In this document: in pieces, positions 7,727 through 16,018 of the stretch
Layout: each line of letters opens with the position of its first letter
How positions within the stretch are numbered: position 1 is the stretch's first letter
Source of the DNA: Rhodobacteraceae bacterium M382
GTDB lineage: Bacteria; Pseudomonadota; Alphaproteobacteria; Rhodobacterales; Rhodobacteraceae
Assembly: GCA_025141015.1 (NCBI GenBank)
Contig: CP081098.1
Coordinates: forward strand, 2,796,501-2,860,500
Length of the DNA: 64,000 bases
Reading direction: 5' to 3'
Position numbers and translations under genes: made by a program
The notes under the pieces: generated by a model
Database searches by the model: none
Told to the model about the DNA's origin: nothing
What the model saw: the letters and a program-made list of their open reading frames with translations, nothing else

Positions 7727-8128
7727 AATAAACCGGCACTCCCCTTGCCCCCGACGGTCTCACCCCCTAACTAAGACCAGTGACGGGTTCTGCCCTTCTT
7801 GTGGACGGGTACATTCCGGTGGCCTTAAGCAATTCCGAGGGAGCTGGCTCTGCCTGGATCCTGGTCCAGTTACCTGGCGCCCACCTGTACATACAGGTCC
7901 TCGGGGATAAACACCGCACGGTTGTCTGGTGGTCCCGTCACACTTTTCTCCCAACCACCGCAAACCTGCGCGTGTGTTGGGCTTGGGCCAGATCTGACCC
8001 GAACCCTGCCAACCGCACAGCCCTGCCTCATTCGGTCTCAGATCAATCCCGGCGGTCAATTTCACCTTTATCGCAACAAAAAACCGCCAACACAGGGTCG
8101 GCGGTTTCGATGTGGAAAATGTCCCGTC
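7727..8128. other. Gene-free interval
   Basis: About 400 bases between the SRPBCC gene and the convergent membrane-protein gene. Frames present in it do not resemble real proteins. The only structured element I see is the minus-strand terminator at 8077-8107. Confidence 0.4.
8077..8107 (-). terminator. Rho-independent terminator of the small membrane protein gene
   Basis: On the minus strand AAACCGCC (8107-8100) pairs with GGCGGTTT (8088-8081) around an 11-base loop, and the T-run continues beyond the stem. It lies about 20 bases after the stop of the gene at 8129-8458. Confidence 0.7.
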
Positions 8129-8458
8129 TCAGCGACGGTTCAGTTGTCTGTCCTGCCCGGATTTCTGCGCCTCGGCCTGAACAGGGATCGGTTCAAACTG
8201 ATGCGCGATCGGTGTGCCGCCGCGCGGTCCGGTGCTCTTTTCGGCCAGCGACATGATGGCATAGGCGAATTGCACCCCGGCAAACACGATGCCGTTCATG
8301 AACCACAGAATGAACACGGCCAGCGCTCCCTGATCAGAGGTCGACACCAGCGACCACAGGTTCATCACATTGAACCACAACAGCATCGCCACAAACGCGG
8401 CGGCTATGGCAAAACCAATCAACACATTTCGGATATAAAGCTTGATCAACGCGGGCAT
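8129..8458 (-). CDS. Small two-helix membrane protein, function unknown
   Basis: A 109-residue protein with two hydrophobic helices (about residues 10-35, VLIGFAIAAAFVAMLLWFNV, and 45-68, LAVFILWFMNGIVFAGVQFA) and a polar C-terminal tail. I do not recognise a named family; similar short proteins are common in Rhodobacterales. It is followed by a good terminator, which supports its being expressed as a single gene. Confidence 0.7.
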   Translation of the reverse strand: MPALIKLYIRNVLIGFAIAAAFVAMLLWFNVMNLWSLVSTSDQGALAVFILWFMNGIVFAGVQFAYAIMSLAEKSTGPRGGTPIAHQFEPIPVQAEAQKSGQDRQLNRR

Positions 8459-8645
8459 TTCTTATGTCTCCAAGGATCGTTGCCAAAAGGGTAGCACTCT
8501 GCGGCCTCGCGTCCAGTGCCAACCGACAGGAAACACTGTGTTTTGCGCCATTTTCTGCCGACGGGCCCATCCTATGTGCAACGGGCAATACAGACATGCA
8601 GTCGGGGGGCTGGCGTCCTGTGGCTTTCCAGCGCAGGATCGCAGC

Positions 8646-9023
8646 ATGACACATGTTGCAGATCTCAGAACCGCCCTGGTTGCGTTGGCCCTTTTGAGTC
8701 CGACCGCCGCCGTCGCCCAAGATTATCGGACAATCGAAACCGCGGCGGATTTTGCCGCCCATGTGGTTGGGAAGACCCTGCGCTGGTCGACCGGTGAAAC
8801 ACGCATTCTGGCGGATGGAACCACGCGTGGAGAAATGCAGAACATCGGCCAGTATCACGGCAGCTGGATCTGGGAGGATGGATATTACTGTCGTAGCCTG
8901 ATCGTGAACGAAACCAAAAGCGACCAGAAATGCCTGCTGGTCGAAATCGCCGGTGACCGGTTGCGTATGAGCTATGGCAAGGGCGACGGTCGGTCGCTCG
9001 AACTGGAGATCGGTTCCGAATAG
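8646..9023 (+). CDS. Small secreted protein, function unknown
   Basis: A 125-residue protein with a signal peptide (LRTALVALALLSPTAAVAQD, cut after AVA) and a mature part with two cysteines (YYCRSL and QKCLLV) that could pair in the periplasm. The order of Trp/Gly-rich strands (GSWIWEDGYYC) recalls small beta-rich periplasmic proteins. The start at 8646 is chosen because it gives the signal peptide; the frame is open further upstream. No operon partner is seen. Confidence 0.65.
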   Translation: MTHVADLRTALVALALLSPTAAVAQDYRTIETAADFAAHVVGKTLRWSTGETRILADGTTRGEMQNIGQYHGSWIWEDGYYCRSLIVNETKSDQKCLLVEIAGDRLRMSYGKGDGRSLELEIGSE

Positions 9024-9152
9024 ACCCGGTGCCATTGGGTGCCCAATTGGCGGCTGCCAGCACCGCCCTTTGCATACTCCAGGGGCCACCTTGTTCCAGG
9101 GGGCGTCAGATACGACAGAGCTGGTGCAAATTACAGGCAGCCAAAAGCCGGA

Positions 9153-9644
9153 TCAAAAGGCGTCCGGCTTGGCTTCGCGTCCCATGTGATCCAGCACGGC
9201 GTTGACAAATTTGGACTCTTTTCCATCGGGATAAAATGCGCTGGCAATATCCACGAACTCCGAAATCACCACCTTGGGCGGTGTCGCAGATTGAGTCAAT
9301 TCCGCCCCCGCAGCGCGAAACAGCGCGCGCAGGGTGGAATCAATGCGCCCGATGGGCCATTTTGCCACCAGAGCCCGGTCGGTCATCTGGTCAACAACCG
9401 CCTGATAGTTCACGGCATCGCCCACCAGTTTGCGAAACAGGTCAACGTCGCCTTCCTGCATCTCGTCGTCCTCGTAAACAGCGCCAAAGCGGTGATCCAG
9501 AAACTCGACAATGACCCGGTCCATGGTCTGGCCCCCTTGTTCCATCTGGAACAAGGCCTGCACGGCATAAAGCCGCGCCGCCGATTTCATCTTGCGTTTC
9601 TGATTGCCCGAAAGGGGCGCGCTCTGGCTGCCTGAGGTGGTCAT
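9153..9644 (-). CDS. nusB: Transcription antitermination factor NusB
   Basis: A 163-residue all-helical protein matching NusB: AARLYAVQALFQMEQ near the N-terminus, WPIGRIDSTLRALFRAAGAE in the middle and PPKVVISEFVDIASAF with ESKFVNAVLD at the end. It binds boxA RNA with S10 during rRNA transcription. Its start overlaps the ribH stop by four bases (ATGA), so it is the last gene of the ribB(A)-ribH-nusB operon, a common arrangement in this group. Confidence 0.95.
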   Translation of the reverse strand: MTTSGSQSAPLSGNQKRKMKSAARLYAVQALFQMEQGGQTMDRVIVEFLDHRFGAVYEDDEMQEGDVDLFRKLVGDAVNYQAVVDQMTDRALVAKWPIGRIDSTLRALFRAAGAELTQSATPPKVVISEFVDIASAFYPDGKESKFVNAVLDHMGREAKPDAF

Positions 9645-10192
9645 GCGGTGGTGGGTCCGTTATCTGAAGTGGCCAGTTGAATGGCCTCGCTGGGTGCCTT
9701 GAAACCAACACCCTTGGTCTGGGCGCCCCACTTACGCCCCAAAGCAATCAGATGCAAGGCCGCAGCAGCCGCGCCGCCACCTTTGTTCATCTCGCCAGGA
9801 TCTGCGCGCACTTCGGCCTGAGGCCGGTTTTCCACGGTCAGGATGCCGTTGCCGATGCACAGGCCTTGCAGTCCCATCAACTGGATGGCGCGGCTGCTGT
9901 CGTTGCAAACAGTGTCATAGTGGGTGGTTTCACCGCGAATGACACAGCCAAGGGCAACAAACCCGTCGAAATTCGACGTCCGATCCGCAATCGAAATCGC
10001 GGTGGGCACTTCCAAGGCACCCGGCACTTCGACCAGTTCCCAGGTTCCGCCTGCCGCTTCGATTTCGGCCTTGGCTCCGGCGACCAGATTGTCGGCGATA
10101 TCCTTGTAATACGGCGCGACAACGATCAACAGCTTGACCGGTTTGTCGAATTCCGCGCGTGGCAGCGTGTAATGGGTTTCAGATCCAGCCAT
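9641..10192 (-). CDS. ribH: 6,7-dimethyl-8-ribityllumazine synthase
   Basis: A 183-residue lumazine synthase that condenses the ribB product with the ribD-derived pyrimidine. Seen: KLLIVVAPYYKDIADNLV, the substrate-loop motif PGALEVPTAI, and GCVIRGETTHYDTVCNDSSR with the catalytic histidine. The length fits the type I enzyme. It lies three bases after the ribB(A) stop and overlaps nusB. Confidence 0.95.
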   Translation of the reverse strand: MAGSETHYTLPRAEFDKPVKLLIVVAPYYKDIADNLVAGAKAEIEAAGGTWELVEVPGALEVPTAISIADRTSNFDGFVALGCVIRGETTHYDTVCNDSSRAIQLMGLQGLCIGNGILTVENRPQAEVRADPGEMNKGGGAAAAALHLIALGRKWGAQTKGVGFKAPSEAIQLATSDNGPTTA

Positions 10193-10195
10193 GTC

Positions 10196-11317
10196 TTAGT
10201 CCTCCGACAGGATGGGACGCGTGCCGGAGATGGTCAGCCCAAAGGCGTCCAGTCCCAGATAGCGTGTTTCAGGGGAATCAGTCAGAAGCTCCAGCTCATG
10301 CAGGCCCATCTTGGACAGGATTTGAGCACCCAGGCCGGTCTGCTTGATGGTGCGCGGGCCTTCGTCGTCCGGCGCATACAGCGAATGGCGGGGTTCACGG
10401 AACAGACAGACCACGCCGCGTCCCTCTGCGCCGATCAACTCCATTGCCCGGGGCAATTCACGGGCCGATTTCGGGCCCAGCCCCAAGATATCGCTGGCTT
10501 CGTGCAGCGCATGGGTCCGACACAGTACCGGTTCTGGTGTGGTGATGTCGCCTTTGACCAGCACAACATGTTCAACACCGTGGGTCTGATCGGTAAAGAT
10601 CCGCATTTCCCATTCGCCGCCGAATTCGGAATTGACAGAGCTGCGGCCCGTTTCCACCACCAGGTTGTCGTTGCGCGACCGATAGGTGATCAGGTCAGAG
10701 ATGGTGCCGATTTTCAGGTCATGTTTGGCTGCATATTCCAGCAGATCCGGCAGACGTGCCATCGTGCCGTCTTCCTTCATGATCTCGCAAATCACCGACG
10801 ACGGGTAATGACCGGCCAAACGCGCCACATCACAGCCCGCTTCGGTGTGACCGGCCCGGACCAGAACACCGCCACGACGGGCGCGCAGCGGGAACACATG
10901 GCCCGGCGTTGCAATATCGGCGGATGTGTTTTGGGGGTTGATGGCGGTGGCAACAGTCAGAGCCCGGTCAGCGGCGGAAATCCCTGTACTGACGCCCTCG
11001 CGGGCCTCGATCGATACGGTGAATGCGGTTTCATGGCGCGATGAATTGTTCATCGCCATCATTGGCAGGCCCAGCTCTTCGATCCGTTCCGCCGGCAGGG
11101 TCAGACAGATCAGCCCACGCCCATGGGTGGCCATGAAGTTGATTGCATCCGGTGTCGCACAGCTGGACGGGATCACCAGATCGCCTTCATTCTCGCGGTC
11201 TTCGTGATCGACCAGAATGAACATCTTACCTTGGCGGGCGTCCTCGATAACCTCTTCAATGGGGCTGATCTCGGCACGCAGACCGGCTTCGACAGGACCG
11301 GGGGTTTCAAAGCTCAT
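10196..11317 (-). CDS. ribB: 3,4-dihydroxy-2-butanone-4-phosphate synthase with degenerate GTP cyclohydrolase II domain
   Basis: A 373-residue two-domain protein. Residues 20 to about 220 are a normal DHBP synthase: DHEDRENEGDLV, THGRGLICLTL and GHTEAGCDVARLAG hold the metal and catalytic residues. Residues 225-373 align with GTP cyclohydrolase II, but the zinc-binding Cys cluster (family pattern SxxC(D/G)xxxxxxRCDC) is missing and the region reads HALHEASDILGLGPKSAREL. It should therefore make the butanone precursor only. RibBA proteins with a dead RibA half are known in alphaproteobacteria. The ATG at 11317 (MSFETPGPVEAG) is chosen over the longer open frame. Confidence 0.92.
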   Translation of the reverse strand: MSFETPGPVEAGLRAEISPIEEVIEDARQGKMFILVDHEDRENEGDLVIPSSCATPDAINFMATHGRGLICLTLPAERIEELGLPMMAMNNSSRHETAFTVSIEAREGVSTGISAADRALTVATAINPQNTSADIATPGHVFPLRARRGGVLVRAGHTEAGCDVARLAGHYPSSVICEIMKEDGTMARLPDLLEYAAKHDLKIGTISDLITYRSRNDNLVVETGRSSVNSEFGGEWEMRIFTDQTHGVEHVVLVKGDITTPEPVLCRTHALHEASDILGLGPKSARELPRAMELIGAEGRGVVCLFREPRHSLYAPDDEGPRTIKQTGLGAQILSKMGLHELELLTDSPETRYLGLDAFGLTISGTRPILSED

Positions 11318-11485
11318 GAGGGCAGCCTTTCGCTGAGCGGTTGCGGGGGCAAGTTTCACCCGCCGGGATAGACCAAGCCGCACGCAAATGCCAGCCCTGC
11401 AAACGGCACCCGGGGGGCTAGACGCGGCGTTCGAGTCATGGCTCACTCTGCGGGACCCTCTGTCTTTTGTCCGAAAGGAAAATCC

Positions 11486-12538
11486 GTGCGACTCTCCCGT
11501 ATGATTCAGGCCGTCGAGGCCCACGCCGAAGGCGAACCGGGCCGCGTCATCACTGGCGGCATGCCGCATCTGCGCGGCGATAGTGTATTTGCAAAAATGC
11601 AGGACATGGCGCGCAATCACGACGATATCCGGCTGCAAATGCTACGCGAACCACGCGGCAATCCCGGGCTGTGCTGTAATGCCATCGTCCCCCCCTGCCA
11701 TCCCGAGGCCGACATGGGGTTCATCATATTCGAGCAAACAGAATACCCGCCCATGTCAGGATCCAATACGATCTGTGTTGTGACCGTGTTGCTGGAAACC
11801 GGGGTGCTGCCGATGATCGAGCCGGTGACAGACCTGACGCTCGAAGCTCCCGCCGGGCTGATCAAGGTGCGCGCCACCTGTCAGGACGGCAAGGTCACCC
11901 GCGTCGAATTTCTCAATGTCCCGGCCTTTGCCGTGCATCTGGACGCTGTGGTCGAGGTTCCTGGGCTGGGCAGCGTAACAGTCGATGTGGCTTGGGGCGG
12001 CATGTTCTTTGTCCTGACGGATGCGGATCGGATCGGCGTGTCGCTAGAGGCCACCAATGGTAGCGAAATTGTACGCATCTCCGAGGCGATCCGCCATGCT
12101 GCGGCCGAACAACTGCCCGTGCGCCACCCCGACAATCCCGATATCACCGGCCCGACCATCACCAATATGTACGGCGCACCCGTGGCGACCGGCACACATG
12201 GGCGCGGTGCCATCACCATTTCAACCGGCGATTTCGACCCGGCCCGCCCACAGGAGGCCTCGGGCATTCTCGACCGGTCCCCCTGTGGGACAGGAACCTG
12301 CGCCAAGATGGCGGTGCTGCACGCGCGCGGCCAACTTGGGGTCGGTCAGGACTATGTCAACGCTGGCCCGCTGGGCACCACCTTCACCGGACGTATTGTC
12401 GAAACCACCAACGTGGGCCCCTACCCGGCCATTGTCCCCACCCTTTCCGGTCAGGGCTGGATCCATGGCACCGCAAACTGGACGCTCGACCCGACAGACC
12501 CGTTTCCCCATGGCTATACGGTTGGGGATATGTGGTGA
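11486..12538 (+). CDS. Proline racemase superfamily, hydroxyproline 2-epimerase-like, Ser-Cys type
   Basis: A 350-residue member of the proline racemase/hydroxyproline epimerase family: AVEAHAEGEPGRVITGG, RGNPGLCCNAIVPPCHP and DRSPCGTGTCAKMAVLHARG. In classical racemases both catalytic residues are Cys; here the first motif reads MSGSNTICVV, with Ser in place of Cys, while the second Cys (SPCGTG) is kept. Ser-Cys members are reported to act on hydroxyprolines. GAAAGGA lies just before a GTG at 11486, chosen as start; an ATG follows at 11501. The gene stands alone, opposite in strand to the riboflavin genes around it, with strong hairpins after its stop. Confidence 0.85.
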   Translation: MRLSRMIQAVEAHAEGEPGRVITGGMPHLRGDSVFAKMQDMARNHDDIRLQMLREPRGNPGLCCNAIVPPCHPEADMGFIIFEQTEYPPMSGSNTICVVTVLLETGVLPMIEPVTDLTLEAPAGLIKVRATCQDGKVTRVEFLNVPAFAVHLDAVVEVPGLGSVTVDVAWGGMFFVLTDADRIGVSLEATNGSEIVRISEAIRHAAAEQLPVRHPDNPDITGPTITNMYGAPVATGTHGRGAITISTGDFDPARPQEASGILDRSPCGTGTCAKMAVLHARGQLGVGQDYVNAGPLGTTFTGRIVETTNVGPYPAIVPTLSGQGWIHGTANWTLDPTDPFPHGYTVGDMW

Positions 12539-12584
12539 CGCCTTTGGCGGTGCCCGCGCCTCTGCGTGGGCACCGCCAAAGGCG
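12539..12584. repeat. Perfect 17-bp inverted repeat right after the epimerase stop
   Basis: CGCCTTTGGCGGTGCCC at 12539-12555 and its exact reverse complement at 12568-12584, with a 12-base loop. It starts directly after the TGA of the epimerase-like gene. No T-run follows, so it may stabilise the message or be a repeat element rather than a terminator. Confidence 0.85.
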
Positions 12585-12597
12585 CGCGGCCCAACGC

Positions 12598-12626
12598 AAA
12601 ACACCGCATCTCGGATGCGGTGTTTT
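12598..12626. terminator. Bidirectional rho-independent terminator
   Basis: AAAACACCGCATC (12598-12610), loop TCG, GATGCGGTGTTTT (12614-12626): a perfect 13-bp stem with A/T ends on both sides. It can stop transcription of the epimerase-like gene from the left and of ribE from the right. Confidence 0.85.
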
Positions 12627-12709
12627 GGGGCGGGAGCCCCCCCGCCGGTTCTGTCCTGACGATTGCTTTGGGGCGGGAGCCCCCCCGCCGGTTCTGTCCT
12701 GACGATTGC
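12624..12709. repeat. Two identical 43-bp tandem repeats
   Basis: The unit at 12624-12666 is repeated without change at 12667-12709. Each copy starts TTTGGGGCGGGAGCCCC, contains a small GGGGC-GGGA-GCCCC hairpin and ends GACGATTGC. The array lies between the shared terminator and the ribE stop, six bases from the latter. Confidence 0.9.
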
Positions 12710-12715
12710 CCGGTG

Positions 12716-13303
12716 TTATCCAGCTTCGGCCAGGCGCGCCACATAGCGGGCCAGTGTGTCGATTTCCAGATTGATCCGATCACCAATCTGCACGGACCCC
12801 CAGGTGGTCACATCCTTGGTATGGGGAATGAAATTGATACCAAAATCACATCCGTCCACCTCGTTCACCGTCAACGAGGTGCCATTCAGGGCCACCGATC
12901 CCTTGGGCGCGATGAACCGCGCCAGATCGGCGGGCGCGCGCAGGGTCACTCTGGTGCTATCGCCTTCGTCACGCATGGCGACCACCTCGGCGACACCGTC
13001 CACGTGGCCCGACACGATATGACCGCCCAGCTCGTCGCCCACCTTTAACGCACGTTCCAGGTTGACCCGCTTGCCAACACTCCAGTCGTTCAGATTGGTC
13101 TTGGACACGGTTTCGGCGCTGATCTGCACATCATACCAATCCTCCCCCAATGAGATCACCGTCAGACAAACACCGTCCGACGCAATCGACGCGCCCAAAT
13201 CAATGCCGTTGGTGTCATATCCGGTTTGGATCCGCGCCCGCAGATCGCCGGCCTGTTCCAGCTCAACAAGTGTACCGATATCGGTGATGATGCCCGTGAA
13301 CAT
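12716..13303 (-). CDS. ribE: Riboflavin synthase, alpha chain
   Basis: A 195-residue riboflavin synthase starting MFTGIITDIGTL, made of two similar lumazine-binding barrels (residues about 1-95 and 96-190). The repeat pairs are visible as ASIASDGVCLTV / GSVALNGTSLTV and GGHIVSGHVDG. It dismutates two lumazines to riboflavin. On the minus strand it follows ribD in the usual order, but capsule genes lie between. The ATG at 13303 is the family start; the frame stays open upstream. Confidence 0.95.
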   Translation of the reverse strand: MFTGIITDIGTLVELEQAGDLRARIQTGYDTNGIDLGASIASDGVCLTVISLGEDWYDVQISAETVSKTNLNDWSVGKRVNLERALKVGDELGGHIVSGHVDGVAEVVAMRDEGDSTRVTLRAPADLARFIAPKGSVALNGTSLTVNEVDGCDFGINFIPHTKDVTTWGSVQIGDRINLEIDTLARYVARLAEAG

Positions 13304-13489
13304 GGTCGCGCCCTTTCCAGTCGTAAAATCTCTTCTGCCCACAGGTATCCAGCCCCGACGCCAGCGACAAGCCCTGATCGCGCCCAGAGCCCCGCTGCCC
13401 GATCCCCCCACACCACCCTGCGATCCTGGGCGGGTCATAGTTTTGCCCAACTGGTGAATTAATAAAATCACAAGTAAACTTGTCTCATT

Positions 13490-14794
13490 ATGAGTGACCC
13501 CATGACCAGCCAATCGCAAACCTCCCGGGTTTTCTTGTTTCTGCAAGGCCCCCACGGACCGTATTTTCACGGTCTGGCCAAACAGTTACAGGCTGCGGGA
13601 TGTCAGGTTTGGCGTGTGGGTTTCAATGCCGGGGATCGGGCCTTTTGGTTCACCCCGTCCACCTATATTCCCTATCGCGGTACGCTGGAAGACTGGCCCC
13701 ACACCGTGGCAGAGCTCTACAATCAACGCCATATCACCGATATTGTTCTCTATGGCGACACCCGGCCCATCCACGCCCAGGCAATCGAGATCGCCCGCGC
13801 GCGCGGCATTCGTGTTCATGTCTTCGAAGAGGGGTACATGCGTCCCTATTGGGTGACCTACGAACGCGACGGCAGCAACGGCAACTCGCGGCTGATGGGC
13901 ATGTCCGTCGATGAAATGCGCACCGCGCTTGAGCTTTCGGACATGGAAGCCCCCATGCCCCCGTCCCATTGGGGCGATATGCGCCACCACGTTTTTTATG
14001 GGGCTCTGTATCATTGGTTTGTCATGTTCCGAAACGGCGACTACAAGAATTTCCGCCCTCACCGTGCGCTGACCGTAACCAAGGAATTCAAACTGTACCT
14101 GCAACGGTTGCTGCTGATGCCCGCCCAGGCCATCGACCGCCGGTTGGCGACGTGGCGCATTCGAAATGGCGGGTTTCCCTATCATCTGGCGCTGTTGCAA
14201 CTTGAACACGACAGCTCGTTTCAGATGCATTCCCCCTTTGCCTCCATGACCGACTTTCTGGCGGAAATCTTTGAAGGGTTTGCCAATGGAGCTCCCCGCC
14301 ATCATCATCTGGTGGTCAAGGCACATCCGCTGGAAGATGGCCGCGTGCCGGTGCGCAGCGAAGTCAAACGCCTGGCCCGTCAGCATGGGCTGGTCGGACG
14401 GGTCCACTATGTGCGTGGCGGCAAGCTGGCAGCCCTGTTGAACGAAGCCCGCACCGCCGTCACCGTCAATTCCACAGCCGGACAACAGGTGTTGTGGCGC
14501 GGCATCCCACTAAAAACCTTTGGCGCGGCCGTTTACAGCAAGCCCGAATTTGTCTCGGCTCAGGCCCTCCGCGACTTTTTTGCCGGTGCCAATCGCCCAG
14601 ATGCACGCGCTTACAAGGATTACCGCCGCTATTTGCTCGAAACCAGCCAGGTGCCCGGCGGTTTCTATTCCCGCAGCGGGCGGCGGCAATTGTTGCGCCA
14701 GGTCGTGGACATGATGCTGTCGGATGATGACCCCTATGATGCGTTGAAATCCGGCACAGCAGCACCACGGCAACAGTTGCGCGTGATCAACTAA
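13490..14794 (+). CDS. kpsS: Capsule polysaccharide Kdo-linker transferase, KpsS type
   Basis: A 434-residue protein matching KpsS, one of two beta-Kdo glycosyltransferases that build the poly-Kdo linker on the lipid anchor of ABC-type capsules. Seen: FLFLQGPHGPYFHGLAKQL at the N-terminus, TDIVLYGDTRPIH, VFEEGYMRPYWVT and the late motifs VKAHPLEDGR and TVNSTAGQQVLWRGIP. Cytoplasmic, no signal peptide. It leads a plus-strand group with the exporter lipoprotein and kpsC. The alternative start at 13502 (MTSQSQ) is possible. Confidence 0.88.
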   Translation: MSDPMTSQSQTSRVFLFLQGPHGPYFHGLAKQLQAAGCQVWRVGFNAGDRAFWFTPSTYIPYRGTLEDWPHTVAELYNQRHITDIVLYGDTRPIHAQAIEIARARGIRVHVFEEGYMRPYWVTYERDGSNGNSRLMGMSVDEMRTALELSDMEAPMPPSHWGDMRHHVFYGALYHWFVMFRNGDYKNFRPHRALTVTKEFKLYLQRLLLMPAQAIDRRLATWRIRNGGFPYHLALLQLEHDSSFQMHSPFASMTDFLAEIFEGFANGAPRHHHLVVKAHPLEDGRVPVRSEVKRLARQHGLVGRVHYVRGGKLAALLNEARTAVTVNSTAGQQVLWRGIPLKTFGAAVYSKPEFVSAQALRDFFAGANRPDARAYKDYRRYLLETSQVPGGFYSRSGRRQLLRQVVDMMLSDDDPYDALKSGTAAPRQQLRVIN

Positions 14795-14887
14795 AGGGAA
14801 CCGGCACAAAGACTGGATTTTCCCGGATATTTCAGCTAGCTTACCTGAAAAACAGGCAGAACAATAACAGGTCGAGGAGACCGAGCA

Positions 14888-16015
14888 GTGAATTCCGTTA
14901 GACATCGGTGGGTGCGTCCCATCGCTTTTCTGGCTGCGCTGAGCATCGCGGCCTCTTGTGGGTTGCCTCGCGTTGGCCCGAACAAACGCGAGATCTTTGC
15001 AGGATCCGTACAAAAGGAAGGCGACGCATTTGTCGTTGCCGTCAATGATCGCGTAACCCGCGCCACGGCGGTTGTCCCGGCGCTGGGGTTTTCGGACTCG
15101 TTCAAGAGCGCCAGCCGACTGGCCGCTGACCTGATCCGTCCCGGCGACATCCTGGGGCTGACAATCTGGGAAAACGTCGATGATGGGCTGTTGACCCGCG
15201 AAACTCCCAACTCGGTGTTGGAAGTTCAGGTGGACGACGCCGGGTATATCTTTGTGCCCTACGCCGGGCGTCTGCGTGCCGCGGGCAACACCCCGAACCA
15301 ACTGCGCGAGATGATCACCACCAAGCTCGAAGATCAGACACCCGACCCACAGGTCGAAGTGCGTCGGTCTGCCGGTGACGGCGCGACCGTCAGCCTGACA
15401 GGTGCCATCGGAATACAAGGCAACCTGCCAATCGAACGCCCGACGCGGACCTTGGCCACGATGCTGGCTCAGGCCGGAGGCGTGACGATTGCACCCGAAA
15501 TTGCACAGGTCACCGTGACCCGTGGCGACCAGCAGGGCAAGATCTGGTTCCAGGATCTCTTTGATCACCCGGAACTCGACATCGCTTTGCGCAATGGTGA
15601 CCGGATTTTGGTCGAACAGGACACCCGGTCGTTCACCTCGCTGGGTGCCACAAGCACGCAGTCGGTCGTCCCGTTTGAATCCCAGGACCTGTCGGCACTG
15701 GAAGCCATCGCACAGGTTGGCGGATTGCTGTCGCTGTCTTCGGATCCAACGGGCGTGTTCATCTTTCGCAACGAAGCCGCCGAAATCGCCGGTCAGGTGT
15801 TGGGACGTGATGACCTTCAGGGGGCACAACGTCTGATCTATGTGCTGAATCTGACCGAACCCAATGGCCTGTTTCTGGCCCGTGATTTTGTGATCCGCGA
15901 TGACGACACATTGTATGTGACCGAAGCGCCCTATGCACAGTGGACCAAGACGCTGTCGCTTGTCACGGGTACTCTGACGCCATTGTCCAACGTTGCAACA
16001 CTCTCTGGCAGCTGA
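14888..16015 (+). CDS. Outer-membrane polysaccharide export lipoprotein (Wza/OPX family)
   Basis: A 375-residue lipoprotein with a signal peptide ending in the lipobox IAASC. It carries the export domain (LIRPGDILGLTIWENVDDG, then DDAGYIFVPYAGRLRAAGNT) at about residues 75-155 and two SLBB-type domains after it (VSLTGAIGIQGNLPI; QDLSALEAIAQVGGL). OPX proteins form the outer-membrane pore for capsule export. The start is a GTG at 14888 with a strong GAGGAG site. It lies between kpsS and kpsC, three bases before the latter. The inner-membrane exporter genes are not in the window. Confidence 0.9.
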   Translation: MNSVRHRWVRPIAFLAALSIAASCGLPRVGPNKREIFAGSVQKEGDAFVVAVNDRVTRATAVVPALGFSDSFKSASRLAADLIRPGDILGLTIWENVDDGLLTRETPNSVLEVQVDDAGYIFVPYAGRLRAAGNTPNQLREMITTKLEDQTPDPQVEVRRSAGDGATVSLTGAIGIQGNLPIERPTRTLATMLAQAGGVTIAPEIAQVTVTRGDQQGKIWFQDLFDHPELDIALRNGDRILVEQDTRSFTSLGATSTQSVVPFESQDLSALEAIAQVGGLLSLSSDPTGVFIFRNEAAEIAGQVLGRDDLQGAQRLIYVLNLTEPNGLFLARDFVIRDDDTLYVTEAPYAQWTKTLSLVTGTLTPLSNVATLSGS

Positions 16016-16018
16016 TCC

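Noticed and set aside
9677-11044. 455-codon plus-strand frame opposite ribH and ribB(A)
   Set aside because: Covers two real genes and the junction between them; no recognisable motifs.
11318-11485. Possible FMN riboswitch upstream of ribB(A)
   Set aside because: I looked for the conserved RFN-element blocks on the minus strand and did not find them here or upstream of ribE or ribD.
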